A stretch of 45,322 bases of DNA, taken from positions 1 to 45,322 of the forward strand of contig NZ_LMUW01000030.1 of NCBI RefSeq assembly GCF_009765735.1, written 5' to 3'. The notes under the pieces are model-generated. The model made no database searches. It worked only from the letters and a program-made list of their open reading frames with translations, and had not been told where the DNA came from. The position numbers and the translations under genes are program-made. Position 1 is the first letter of the stretch. Every line of letters begins with the position of its first letter. This stretch comes from Xenophilus sp. L33. GTDB taxonomy: Bacteria; Pseudomonadota; Gammaproteobacteria; Burkholderiales; Burkholderiaceae_C. Positions 9,427-17,032 of the stretch are shown one piece after another.

Positions 9427-10092
9427 TCAGCGGATGATGGCGATCTTCTTGTGCAGGCGCTTGACCAGCCAGGACAGCGAATAGCAAAGCACGAAATAGG
9501 TGGCCGCGGCCAGCAGGTAGGCCTCCTCGGGGCGGCCGTAGTTCTTGCCGGCGGTGTCGAAGCCCTTGAACAGGTCGTAGGCACCGATGGCGTAGACCAG
9601 CGAGGTGTCCTGGAACAGGATGATGGTCTGGGTCAGCAGCACCGGCAACATGTTGCGGAAGGCCTGCGGCAGGATCACCAGCTTCATGCTCTGGCTGTAG
9701 GTCATGCCCACCGCCTTGCCGGCATTCACCTGGCCGCGCGGGATCGACTGGATGCCCGCGCGCATGATCTCGCTGAAGTAGGCGGCCTCGAAGGCGACGA
9801 AGGTGATGATGGCCGAATACTCCGGCCCGATCGGCCGGCCGATGATGTTCGGCACCAGCAGGAAGAACCACAGGATCACCATCACCAGCGGAATGCTGCG
9901 CATCCCGTTGACGTAGATCGCGGCCGGCACGTCCAGCCACTTCTTGCCCGACAGGCGCATCAGCGCCAGCAGGGTGCCGAAGATGATGCCGCCGACCGTC
10001 GCGACGACGGTCAGCATCACGCTGAAGTAGAAGCCCTGCAGCAGGAAGCTGCTGACGAAGGCCCAGCTGAGGAAGGAGAAGTCGAGATTCAT
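9427..10092 (-). CDS. gltK: Glutamate/aspartate ABC transporter permease GltK
   Basis: 221 residues with about five hydrophobic segments. The EAA loop of ABC permeases is present ([23 protein letters not shown], cut here to its core). The N-terminus, [20 protein letters not shown], is typical of GltK proteins, the inner-membrane partner of GltJ. The start lies one base beyond the gltJ stop, so the two permeases are translationally coupled. The two permeases probably form a heterodimer in the inner membrane. Confidence 0.88.
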   Translation of the reverse strand: MNLDFSFLSWAFVSSFLLQGFYFSVMLTVVATVGGIIFGTLLALMRLSGKKWLDVPAAIYVNGMRSIPLVMVILWFFLLVPNIIGRPIGPEYSAIITFVAFEAAYFSEIMRAGIQSIPRGQVNAGKAVGMTYSQSMKLVILPQAFRNMLPVLLTQTIILFQDTSLVYAIGAYDLFKGFDTAGKNYGRPEEAYLLAAATYFVLCYSLSWLVKRLHKKIAIIR

Positions 10093-10093
10093 C

Positions 10094-10819
10094 TCAATGT
10101 CCTCCGCCGCCGCTGGCCACGATCAGGCCCGGCACGCGCACCTTCTTCTCGACCCACGCCATCAGGCGGTTGATGACCATCGCCGAGATCACGTAGAGCA
10201 CGGTCACGGCCAGGTACATCTCGGTCACGCGCGAGGTCTCCTCGCCGGCCTGCATCGCGAACTGGATCATCTCGGGGATCGACACCGCGAAGGCCACCGA
10301 CGAGTTCTTGAAGATGTTCATCGACTCGCTGGTGAGCGGCGGCAGGATGATCCGGTAGGCCATCGGCAGGATCACGTAGCGGTAATACTGCGGCGTGGTG
10401 AAGCCCATCGCCATGCCGGCGTAGCGCTGGCCCTTGGGCAGCGCCTGGATGCCCGAGCGCAGCTGCTCGGCGATCCGCGCCGAGGTGAAGAAGCCGAGCG
10501 CGAACACCACCAGCACAAAGGGCGAGACGCCCGCCATCACCGGGAACAGCTTCGGCACCACGTGGTACCAGAGGAAGATCTGCACCAGGAGCGGCACGTT
10601 GCGGAACAGCTCGACCCAGGCATTGCCCAGCCGCACCAGCCACGGGCTGTCGGGCAGCGTGCGCAGCACGCCGATCACCGAGCCCAGCACCAGCGCCACC
10701 ACCAGGCCGCACAGCGACACCGCGAGGGTCCAGCCCCAGGCCTGCACCAGCCATTGCCAGTAGGTCGGTATCTTGCCGCCCGGATCCTCGAGGAACACGC
10801 TCCAGTCCAAACGTCCCAT
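10094..10819 (-). CDS. gltJ: Glutamate/aspartate ABC transporter permease GltJ
   Basis: 241 residues, ATG start. Hydrophobic segments surround a conserved WVELFRNVPLLVQIFLWY stretch and an EAA-type loop (RIAEQLRSGIQALPKGQRYA) that contacts the ATPase. The start MGRLDWSVFLEDPGGKIPTY is characteristic of proteobacterial GltJ. It pairs with GltK (next gene) to form the channel. The gene sits 73 nt after the binding-protein gene, across a partial terminator hairpin, an arrangement that usually makes the binding protein more abundant than the membrane parts. Confidence 0.88.
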   Translation of the reverse strand: MGRLDWSVFLEDPGGKIPTYWQWLVQAWGWTLAVSLCGLVVALVLGSVIGVLRTLPDSPWLVRLGNAWVELFRNVPLLVQIFLWYHVVPKLFPVMAGVSPFVLVVFALGFFTSARIAEQLRSGIQALPKGQRYAGMAMGFTTPQYYRYVILPMAYRIILPPLTSESMNIFKNSSVAFAVSIPEMIQFAMQAGEETSRVTEMYLAVTVLYVISAMVINRLMAWVEKKVRVPGLIVASGGGGH

Positions 10820-10840
10820 CTCAACTCCTGTCGTCTTTCC

Positions 10841-10870
10841 AAAACAAACGCCCGCCTGGATGGCGGGCGT
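10841..10870 (-). terminator. Partial terminator / mRNA-stabilising hairpin after gltI
   Basis: The inverted repeat ACGCCCGCC (10848-10856) / GGCGGGCGT (10862-10870) has a 5-nt loop. Read on the minus strand it is followed by TTTGTTTT, giving an intrinsic-terminator shape between gltI and gltJ. In an importer operon this position is typical of attenuating or 3'-end-protecting hairpins that raise binding-protein levels. Confidence 0.7.
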
Positions 10871-10892
10871 CGAAGCGCGTGCGGCTCGCGCC

Positions 10893-11792
10893 TTACTGCT
10901 TGAACTCTTCCATCGGCTTGTTGTTCGGGCTGGCCCAGGCGGCCTTGGTGGCGTCCGACATCGGCAGGCCGACCTTGGTGTTGGTCGGCGGGATCGGCTG
11001 CATGAACCACTTGTCGTAGAGCTTGGCGAGCGAGCCGTCGGCGATCTGGCGCTTGATGCTGTCGTCGACCGCCTTCTTGAAGGCCGGGTCGTCCTTGGGC
11101 AGCATGCAGGCGATCGGCTCGGTCGAGAGCGGCTCGCCGACGATCTTGAAGTCGGCGGGCGACTTCGACTTGGCGATGTTGCCGGCGAGGATCTGGCCGT
11201 CCATCACGAAGGCGTCGGCGCGGCCCGATTCGAGCAGCAGGAAGCTGTCGGCGTGATCCTTGCCCATGACTTCCTTGAAGTCGATGCCGCTGGCGCGCTG
11301 GTTCTTGCGCAGCAGCTGCACCGAGGTGGTCCCGGTGGTGGTGACCACGGTCTTGTCGTTCAGGTCCTTGATCGAGTTGATGCCCGAGTTGGCCTTGACC
11401 GCGATGCGCACCTGCTCGATGTAGGTGTTGACCGCGAAGTCGACGTCCTTGGCGCGGGTGGCGTTGTTGGTGGTCGAGCCGCACTCGATGTCGACCGTGT
11501 GGTTCTGGATCAGCGGCACCCGGTTCTGCGAGGTGACCAGCTGCTCGTTGATCTTGAGCGTGGGCAGGCCGAGCTGCTTCTGGATGTCGGCCAGGATGAC
11601 GCGGGTCATCTCGGTGTGGAAGCCGACGTACTTGTTGTCGCCGATGGTGTAGGCCAGCGCACCGGAGGAATCGCGCACGCCCATCGTGACTTCGCCCTTC
11701 GACTTGATCTTGGCCAGCGTGTCGTACGGCTCGGCCATGGCACCGCCGAATGCCATCGCGGCGATGGTCAGGGCCAACAATTGTTTCTTCAT
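10893..11792 (-). CDS. gltI: Glutamate/aspartate ABC transporter substrate-binding protein
   Basis: 299 residues. A cleavable signal peptide is clear (MKKQLLALTIAAMAFGGAMA, then EPYD), so the protein is periplasmic. The body is a type II solute-binding fold: GVRDSSGALAYTIGDNKYVG, NRVPLIQNHTVDIECGSTTNN (the GltI-type ligand loop) and the VVTTTGTTSVQLL segment. The ribosome site GAGGAGGAT precedes the ATG. It delivers glutamate/aspartate to GltJK. As first gene of the operon it has the promoter region, which overlaps or adjoins the hairpin array at 11878-11986. Confidence 0.9.
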   Translation of the reverse strand: MKKQLLALTIAAMAFGGAMAEPYDTLAKIKSKGEVTMGVRDSSGALAYTIGDNKYVGFHTEMTRVILADIQKQLGLPTLKINEQLVTSQNRVPLIQNHTVDIECGSTTNNATRAKDVDFAVNTYIEQVRIAVKANSGINSIKDLNDKTVVTTTGTTSVQLLRKNQRASGIDFKEVMGKDHADSFLLLESGRADAFVMDGQILAGNIAKSKSPADFKIVGEPLSTEPIACMLPKDDPAFKKAVDDSIKRQIADGSLAKLYDKWFMQPIPPTNTKVGLPMSDATKAAWASPNNKPMEEFKQ

Positions 11793-11877
11793 GGAAAGAT
11801 CCTCCTCGTGTGTGCGCGAAATGCTGCGAAATGCCTTGAAAGGCGGCGGAATTCTAGACGCTCGATTTCAGAGCGCT

Positions 11878-11986
11878 ACCGGGTCCAACCCGGTGCACCA
11901 CGCACCGACGCCGGACTTCCGGCGTCGAATCCCCTCCGCCATGGTGCGTCGCGAGACGCACGCCTTCCAGACAAAGCAGCCTTTGT
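11878..11986. other. Array of consecutive hairpins between gltI and the 2-hydroxyacid dehydrogenase gene
   Basis: Within about 110 bp there are several separate perfect stems with short loops: ACCGGGT/ACCCGGT (11878-11894), a palindromic GGTGCACC (11892-11899), GACGCCGG/CCGGCGTC (11907-11926), GTGCGTC/GACGCAC (11944-11961) and ACAAAG/CTTTGT (11971-11986). No protein-coding gene covers it; the dehydrogenase stop is at 12002 and gltI starts at 11792. It could be a small RNA, a compound 3' end of the dehydrogenase transcript, or a dispersed REP/BIME-like repeat. Only the structure is seen; function is unknown. Confidence 0.55.
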
Positions 11987-12001
11987 GCCTACGCGGACGG
12001 A

Positions 12002-12943
12002 TCAGATCGGCGAAACCACGCCGCGACCCGAGAAATGCCCTTCGGCATTGGCCATGAAGCGGTCCAGCGAGGCCTGGTTGGCCTCCGGCGACCAGCCCGC
12101 CATGTGCGGCGTCAGCAGCACGTTGTCGAAGCCCATGAGCGCGGTCGGCGGTTTCGGCTCGCTCTCGTAGACGTCGAGGCCGGCGCCGGCGATGCGGCCG
12201 TCGCGCAGCGCCGCCGCCAGCGCCTCGGTGTCGACCACGCTGCCGCGCGAGATGTTGACCAGCCAGCCGCGCGGCCCCAGCGCATCCAGCACCTTCGCAT
12301 CCACCAGGTGCCGCGTGCCGGGGCCGCCCGGCGTGGCCAGCAGCAGCACGTCGGCCCAGCCGGCGAGCGCCGGCAGGCTGTCGAAGTAGCGGTGCGCCGA
12401 GCCTTCGCGCGGCTTCCGGTTGTGGTAGCCGACCTCCATGTCGAAGCCGCCGGCACGCCGGGCGATCTTCTGGCCGATGTTGCCGAGGCCCAGGATGCCC
12501 AGCCGCTTGCCCGAGACGTTCGACGGCAGCGGGATGTCGTTGCGCCAGACGCCTTCGCGGCACAGCCGGTCGAGCTGGCGGAAGTTGCGCACCGTGGCGA
12601 TGACCAGCCCGAAGGCATGGTCCGCCACGCAGTCGTCGTTGGTGCCGGCGCCGTTGGCCATGACGATGCCGCGGGCTCGCGCCGCTTCCAGCGGCAGCTG
12701 TTCGTAGCCGGCGCCCTTGCAGCACAGCAGCTCGACCTTCGGCATGGCCGCCAGTTCGTCGACGGTGACTCCGATCACGCCGATGGTCAGCACCACGCGG
12801 AATTCGGCGCCCCGCGCCGCCACCGCGGCCGCGCGCTCGGCCGGCGTCGGCGCGTAGGTCACGTCGTAGACAGCTGCGAGCTGCGCCAGGTGCGCCTCGG
12901 ACAGGGTGTCGAGCACCAGCAAGGGAATCTTCTTCTCGGTCAA
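12002..12943 (-). CDS. D-isomer-specific 2-hydroxyacid dehydrogenase (glyoxylate/hydroxypyruvate reductase type)
   Basis: 313 residues. A Rossmann NAD(P)-binding domain sits in the middle (GILGLGNIGQKIARR). The catalytic triad is visible: Arg in NISRGSVVDTEAL, Glu in GLDVYESEPKPP and His in LLTPHMAGWSP. This family reversibly reduces 2-oxoacids such as glyoxylate and hydroxypyruvate, or oxidises D-2-hydroxyacids; the substrate is not readable from sequence. The start lies 24 nt after the stop of the ABC exporter gene on the same strand, so they may share a transcript, though no functional link is obvious. Confidence 0.87.
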   Translation of the reverse strand: MTEKKIPLLVLDTLSEAHLAQLAAVYDVTYAPTPAERAAAVAARGAEFRVVLTIGVIGVTVDELAAMPKVELLCCKGAGYEQLPLEAARARGIVMANGAGTNDDCVADHAFGLVIATVRNFRQLDRLCREGVWRNDIPLPSNVSGKRLGILGLGNIGQKIARRAGGFDMEVGYHNRKPREGSAHRYFDSLPALAGWADVLLLATPGGPGTRHLVDAKVLDALGPRGWLVNISRGSVVDTEALAAALRDGRIAGAGLDVYESEPKPPTALMGFDNVLLTPHMAGWSPEANQASLDRFMANAEGHFSGRGVVSPI

Positions 12944-12967
12944 TTGAATCGCTCCTGAATACGAAAA

Positions 12968-14803
12968 CTACAGCACCGGCTCGGCCTCGAGCTTCTGCAG
13001 GCTCCACATCTGCGCGTAGGTGCCCTGCCGCTCCAGCAGGTCGTCGTGGGTGCCGCGCTCGACGACCACGCCGTTTTCCAGCACCAGGATCTCGTGCGCG
13101 TCGACCACGGTCGACAGCCGATGCGCGATCACCAGCGTGGTCTTGTTGCGCGCCGCGCTCTTCAGCTCGGACTGGATCGCCCGCTCGTTGGCGGTGTCGA
13201 GCGCCGAGGTCGCCTCGTCGAAGATCACGATCGGCGGGTTCTTGAGCAACGTACGCGCGATCGCGACCCGTTGCTTCTCGCCGCCGGAAAGCTTCAGGCC
13301 ACGTTCGCCGACCATCGTCTGGTAGCCCTTGGGCGTGTGCGCGATGAAGTCGTGGATGCGCGCCGCCCGGGCCGCCGCCTCGACCTCCGCGTGGCTGGCG
13401 CCGGGCCGGCCGTAGGCGATGTTGTATTCGACCGTGTCGTTGAACAGCACCGTGTCCTGCGGCACGATGCCGATCGCCTGCCGCACGCTGGCCTGCGTGA
13501 CGTCGCGGATGTCCTGGCCGCCGATGGTGATGCGGCCCTGCTGCACGTCGTAGAAGCGGTAGAGCAGCCGCGCCAGCGTCGACTTGCCCGCGCCCGACGG
13601 ACCGACCACCGCCACCGTCTGCCCCGCCGGCACCTCGAAGCTGAGGTTCTTCAGGATCGGCCGCGCCGGCTCGTAGGCGAAGCTGACGTTCTCGAAGCGG
13701 ATCGTCGAATCGGCCGCCAGCAGGGGCTCGGCGCCGGGCGCGTCGCGCACCTCGCGCTCCTTTTCCATCAGCACGAACATCTTGTCGACGTCGGTCAGGC
13801 TCTGCTTGATCTCGCGGTAGATGACGCCGAGGAAGTTGAGCGGGATGTAGAGCTGGATCATGAAGGCGTTGACCATCACCAGGTCGCCCAGGGTCATGTG
13901 GCCCTGCACCACGCCGTTGGTGGCGCGGTAGAGCATCGCCACCAGGCTGACCGCGATCAGGCACTGCTGGCCCGAGTTGAGCATGCTCAAGGTGGTCTGG
14001 CTCTTGACCGCCGCCTTGCGGTAGCGCTCCAGGCTGGCGTCGTAGCGGCCGGCCTCGAAATTCTCGTTGTTGAAATACTTGACCGTCTCGTAGTTCAGCA
14101 GCGAATCGACCGCGCGGCTCTGGGCCACCGAATCGAGCTCGTTCATGGTCTTGCGGAACTGGGTGCGCCATTCGGTCACCGTCACGGTGAAGCCGATGTA
14201 GAGCACCAGCGCCGCCAGCGTGATCCAGACGAAGCCCGAATCGAACTTCACGCCCAGGATCGACAGCACCAGCACCAGCTCGATGATCGTCGGCACGATG
14301 CTGTAGAGCGACATCGAGATCAGCGAATGCACGCCGCGGGTGCCGCGCTCGATGTCGCGGGTCATGCCGCCGGTCTGCCGCTCCAGGTGGAAGCGCAGGC
14401 TCAGCGCATGCAGATGCTGGAAGACCTCCAGCGAGATCTTGCGCGCCGCGCCCTCGGTGGCCTTGGCGAAGACCAGCTCGCGCAGCTCGTTGAAGACCGC
14501 GGTCGACAGCCGCAGCAGCCCGTAGGCCAGCAAGAGGCCGAGCGGCACGACCAGCAGCGATGCGGCGCTGCCCGGCTTGATCGTCATCGCGTCGACCAGG
14601 CGCTTCAACAAGAGCGGCACGCCGACGTTGGCGACCTTGGCGCCGACCATGAAGCTCAGCGCGGCGATCACCCGCCACTTGTAATGCCAGATGTAAGGAA
14701 AGAGCCGCCGCAGCGTGGCCCAGTCGGAGCGGTCGCTGCGCGCCGGCTGGCCGGCGGCGGGAGGAGTCGAAATGGCTTCGCCGTGATGGCGCATCGTGGA
14801 CAA
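12968..14803 (-). CDS. ABC exporter, fused permease/ATPase of the Atm1/HMT1 family
   Basis: 611 residues. A short hydrophilic N-terminus leads into a six-helix exporter membrane domain (about 45-340: VIAALSFMVGAKVANVGVPL, NYETVKYFNNENFEAGRYD). The ATPase follows (about 370-600): Walker A VVGPSGAGKSTLARLL, signature LKLSGGEKQRVAIAR, Walker B PPIVIFDEATSALDTANER. The 'NYETVKYFNNE' segment is typical of the Atm1/ABCB7 group, whose bacterial members export glutathione-conjugated metals or related thiol compounds from the cytoplasm. A half-transporter, it should work as a homodimer. ATGs at 14803 and 14794 are both possible starts. Divergent from the thioesterase gene with only 32 bp between start codons. 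Confidence 0.87.
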   Translation of the reverse strand: MSTMRHHGEAISTPPAAGQPARSDRSDWATLRRLFPYIWHYKWRVIAALSFMVGAKVANVGVPLLLKRLVDAMTIKPGSAASLLVVPLGLLLAYGLLRLSTAVFNELRELVFAKATEGAARKISLEVFQHLHALSLRFHLERQTGGMTRDIERGTRGVHSLISMSLYSIVPTIIELVLVLSILGVKFDSGFVWITLAALVLYIGFTVTVTEWRTQFRKTMNELDSVAQSRAVDSLLNYETVKYFNNENFEAGRYDASLERYRKAAVKSQTTLSMLNSGQQCLIAVSLVAMLYRATNGVVQGHMTLGDLVMVNAFMIQLYIPLNFLGVIYREIKQSLTDVDKMFVLMEKEREVRDAPGAEPLLAADSTIRFENVSFAYEPARPILKNLSFEVPAGQTVAVVGPSGAGKSTLARLLYRFYDVQQGRITIGGQDIRDVTQASVRQAIGIVPQDTVLFNDTVEYNIAYGRPGASHAEVEAAARAARIHDFIAHTPKGYQTMVGERGLKLSGGEKQRVAIARTLLKNPPIVIFDEATSALDTANERAIQSELKSAARNKTTLVIAHRLSTVVDAHEILVLENGVVVERGTHDDLLERQGTYAQMWSLQKLEAEPVL

Positions 14804-14835
14804 TCGTGGGCTGTAATTTGCTTCAGATTGTGCCC

Positions 14836-15258
14836 ATGTCCGCTACTTCCAGTGCCAACGTGGCCGCCAAACTCAAGAGCCTGCCGGCCGACATGGAGCT
14901 GGTGCTCAAGGTCATCCCGATGCCGGCCGACTGCAACGCCAACGGCGACATCTTCGGCGGCTGGGTCATGGCCCAATGCGACCTGGCCGGATCGGTGATC
15001 CCGGCGCGCCATGCCAAGGGCCGCATGGCGACGGTCGCGGTCAACGAATTCATCTTCAAGCAGCCGGTGCGGCTCGGCGACATCCTGTCGTTCTACTCGA
15101 AGCTGGAGCGCATCGGCCGGACCTCGATCACGGTGACGGTCGAGGTCTTCGCCGAGCGCTTCAAGTCGCAGGGCGAATACATCAAGGTGACCCAGGCCAC
15201 CTTCACCTACGTCGCGATCGACGACAACGGCCGGCCGCGGCCGATCGCGACGAGCTGA
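14836..15258 (+). CDS. Acyl-CoA thioesterase, YciA-type hotdog fold
   Basis: 140 residues from the ATG at 14836. The hotdog signature is clear: MPADCNANGDIFGGWVMAQ with the catalytic Asp/Asn region, followed by GSVIPARHAKGRMATVAVNEF and the long helix and sheet. YciA-like enzymes hydrolyse short- to medium-chain acyl-CoAs to the free acid and CoA in the cytoplasm. Length is normal. A longer reading from 14806 would nearly abut the divergent ABC gene start and lacks a ribosome site. It is monocistronic; the next gene downstream is convergent, 6 nt away. Confidence 0.88.
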   Translation: MSATSSANVAAKLKSLPADMELVLKVIPMPADCNANGDIFGGWVMAQCDLAGSVIPARHAKGRMATVAVNEFIFKQPVRLGDILSFYSKLERIGRTSITVTVEVFAERFKSQGEYIKVTQATFTYVAIDDNGRPRPIATS

Positions 15259-15264
15259 GCTGAG

Positions 15265-15501
15265 CTACCAGCCCGCCTGCATCTGATTGTTGCCGTGGAT
15301 GTTGCCGGCGATGCCGCCGGCCACCGCGCCGATGGCCGCGCCGGTCCACGCGTCGCCGCCGGCGATCGCCGCGATGCCCGCACCGCCGAGCGCGCCGAGG
15401 CCGGCACCGGTCACCGTGCCCTGCTGGGCCGGATTCATGTTGGTGCAGCCGGCGGCGAGCGTCACGGCTGCAGCGATCGCCGCGAGTTGAAGCTTCTTCA
15501 T
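15265..15501 (-). CDS. Small glycine-zipper lipoprotein
   Basis: 78 residues. The N-terminus MKKLQLAAIAAAVTLAAGC is a lipoprotein signal with lipobox LAAGC (C19). It is followed by glycine-zipper stretches (GAGLGALGGAGIAAIAGGD, AAIGAVAGGIAGNIHG) that form two close-packed membrane-embedded helices. Proteins of this kind sit in the outer membrane or periplasm and often respond to envelope stress; the exact function is unknown. It starts 23 nt after the stop of the small secreted protein gene and is likely co-transcribed with it. It ends convergently with the thioesterase gene. Confidence 0.82.
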   Translation of the reverse strand: MKKLQLAAIAAAVTLAAGCTNMNPAQQGTVTGAGLGALGGAGIAAIAGGDAWTGAAIGAVAGGIAGNIHGNNQMQAGW

Positions 15502-15524
15502 GGTCGTGGACTCCTTGATTTCCG

Positions 15525-15899
15525 TTATTTCTTCATGCCGGGGACGGCCATCTCGAACCAGATGATGTCGAGCACCGGGCGCTTCAGGCGCGTCGGGTTG
15601 GCGGCATACCACTTGTCGAGGCTCATGCGCACGCTGTCGACGCTCTGGCCTTGCATGCCGCGGGCCAGGCGCGGCACGAAGCTCTGCTCGTCGCTCGGCG
15701 GGTTCTTGGCGTGGTAGGCGACCTCGGCCTGCACCATGTTGGCCAGGCCGACCAGGTAGGCCTTCTTGACCGCGTCGCTGGAGGTGGTCCATTGCTCGCC
15801 GGTGACCATCGCGACGTCGGCCCGGGCGGGCGCGGCGACCAGGGTCAGGGCCAGGCAGGTGGCGGCCAGTGCGGCGCGCATTTCTAGTTTCATTGCCAT
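15525..15899 (-). CDS. Small secreted protein of unknown function
   Basis: 124 residues with a signal peptide ending near APARA (cleavage before DVAMV), so probably periplasmic. The mature part is about 97 residues and contains EAYL-like helices (DAVKKAYLVGLANMVQAE) and a conserved-looking tail (LKRPVLDIIWFEMAVPGMKK). It has no cysteines after the signal. The size and helical pattern faintly recall Rap1a/Tai-type proteins, but I cannot confirm this. GGAGA lies just upstream of the ATG at 15899; ATG 15893 is an alternative. It lies 49 nt after fdsD and 23 nt before the lipoprotein gene, so it may be read from the fds promoter. Confidence 0.7.
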   Translation of the reverse strand: MAMKLEMRAALAATCLALTLVAAPARADVAMVTGEQWTTSSDAVKKAYLVGLANMVQAEVAYHAKNPPSDEQSFVPRLARGMQGQSVDSVRMSLDKWYAANPTRLKRPVLDIIWFEMAVPGMKK

Positions 15900-15948
15900 C
15901 TATTTCTCCTTCTGGAGCGGCAGTTATACGCCTGCATGCCGACGAAAG

Positions 15949-16173
15949 TCAGCCCAGCAAACCCCGATGCAGCCGGATCGCCTCGTCCACCACCGGATGG
16001 AGGTCGCCGCCGCCGTCGGCGTCGACATGCGACAGCAACTCGCGGCGCATGCGCGGCTCCCAGAACTTCTTCAGGTGCTGGGCCAGGTCGTGCAGCGCCT
16101 CGGCGCGATCGGGCATGGCCTCGAAGAAGGTGCCGATCTGGTTGGCCATGCGCACCAGCGAATCAACGTGCAT
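15949..16173 (-). CDS. fdsD: Formate dehydrogenase subunit delta
   Basis: 74 residues, starting MHVDSLVRMANQIGTFF. The short helical FdsD pattern (LVRMANQIGTFFEAMP, HLKKFWEPRMRRELLSHVD) is unmistakable. In Cupriavidus and Rhodobacter, FdsD is needed for active NAD-dependent formate dehydrogenase and is encoded last in the fds operon, as here. Its start overlaps the end of fdhD by 11 bp, so translation is coupled. Confidence 0.9.
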   Translation of the reverse strand: MHVDSLVRMANQIGTFFEAMPDRAEALHDLAQHLKKFWEPRMRRELLSHVDADGGGDLHPVVDEAIRLHRGLLG

Positions 16174-17032
16174 GAACCGCTCCTTCGGCGTCGGCTTCGA
16201 GCGCCAGCCGGTCGGCATGGCAATAGACCGACAGGTCCTGGCCGCGCGCGAAGCCGACCAGCGTGATGCCGGCGCGCTCGGCGGTCGCCACCGCCAGCGA
16301 GGTCGGCGCCGACACCGCGGCCAGCAGCGACACGCCGGCCATGGCGGTCTTCTGCACCATCTCGAAGCTGGCGCGGCTGGTGACCGCGATGAAGCCGCCG
16401 GCGGTGTCGACCTCGTTCGTGGCCAGCGCGCCGACCAGCTTGTCGAGCGCGTTGTGCCGGCCGACGTCCTCGCGCAGCCATTCCACTTCGCCGGCCGCGT
16501 TGCACCAGGCGGCGGCATGCACCGCGCCGGTGGCCTGCTGCAGGGTCTGCAAATCGGCGAACTGCCCCATCGCGCGGGCGATCGCCTCGCGCCGCCAGGG
16601 CGCCGCGGCGGCCGCGGCTCGTGTCGGCAGGTTGCGGCAGACCTGGTCGAGGCTCTCGGTGCCGCAGAGGCCGCAGCCGGTGCGGCCGGTGAGCGAACGG
16701 CGCCGCTCCTTGAGCCTCGCGAAGGCGCCGCTGGCGACTTCGAGGTGCAGCGTGATGCCGAGGTCGGAGCGCTCTTCTTCCATCGCGTACAGCTCGTGCG
16801 GCGAGGCCAGGATGCCTTCGCTGAGCGAGAAGCCGAGGGCGAAGTCTTCCAGGTCGAGCGGCGTCGCCAGCATCACGGCGTGCGAGATGCCGTTGTATTC
16901 GAGCGCGACCGGCACCTCGTCGGCCAGCCAGTCCTCGCGGGCGAAGGCGCGGCCGCCGCGCACGCCGCGCACCGGCAGCGCGGTCGCGCCTTCGCAGAAG
17001 GTCGGCGCCGGGACGTCTTCGTCCACGCTCAC
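16163..17032 (-). CDS. fdhD: Formate dehydrogenase accessory sulfurtransferase FdhD (FdsC)
   Basis: 289 residues. The start is a GTG at 17032 that overlaps the fdsA stop as GTGA; no better start lies nearby. The sulfur-transfer loop with two cysteines is present: TGRTGCGLCGTES (C120, C123). FdhD moves sulfur from IscS to the molybdenum cofactor before it is inserted into the formate dehydrogenase alpha subunit. VGRHNALDKLVGAL and the GFARGQDLSVYC ending are also typical. It is placed between fdsA and fdsD, matching the fdsGBACD order in which it is called fdsC. Confidence 0.92.
   Translation of the reverse strand: MSVDEDVPAPTFCEGATALPVRGVRGGRAFAREDWLADEVPVALEYNGISHAVMLATPLDLEDFALGFSLSEGILASPHELYAMEEERSDLGITLHLEVASGAFARLKERRRSLTGRTGCGLCGTESLDQVCRNLPTRAAAAAAPWRREAIARAMGQFADLQTLQQATGAVHAAAWCNAAGEVEWLREDVGRHNALDKLVGALATNEVDTAGGFIAVTSRASFEMVQKTAMAGVSLLAAVSAPTSLAVATAERAGITLVGFARGQDLSVYCHADRLALEADAEGAVHAR

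Noticed and set aside
11907..11940. CGAATCCCCTCCGCCA looks like the 3' end of a tRNA.
   Set aside because: No matching 5' acceptor strand, D-arm or anticodon arm lies upstream at tRNA spacing, and the neighbouring stems (8-bp GACGCCGG hairpin) do not fit a T-arm. Kept only as part of the hairpin array.
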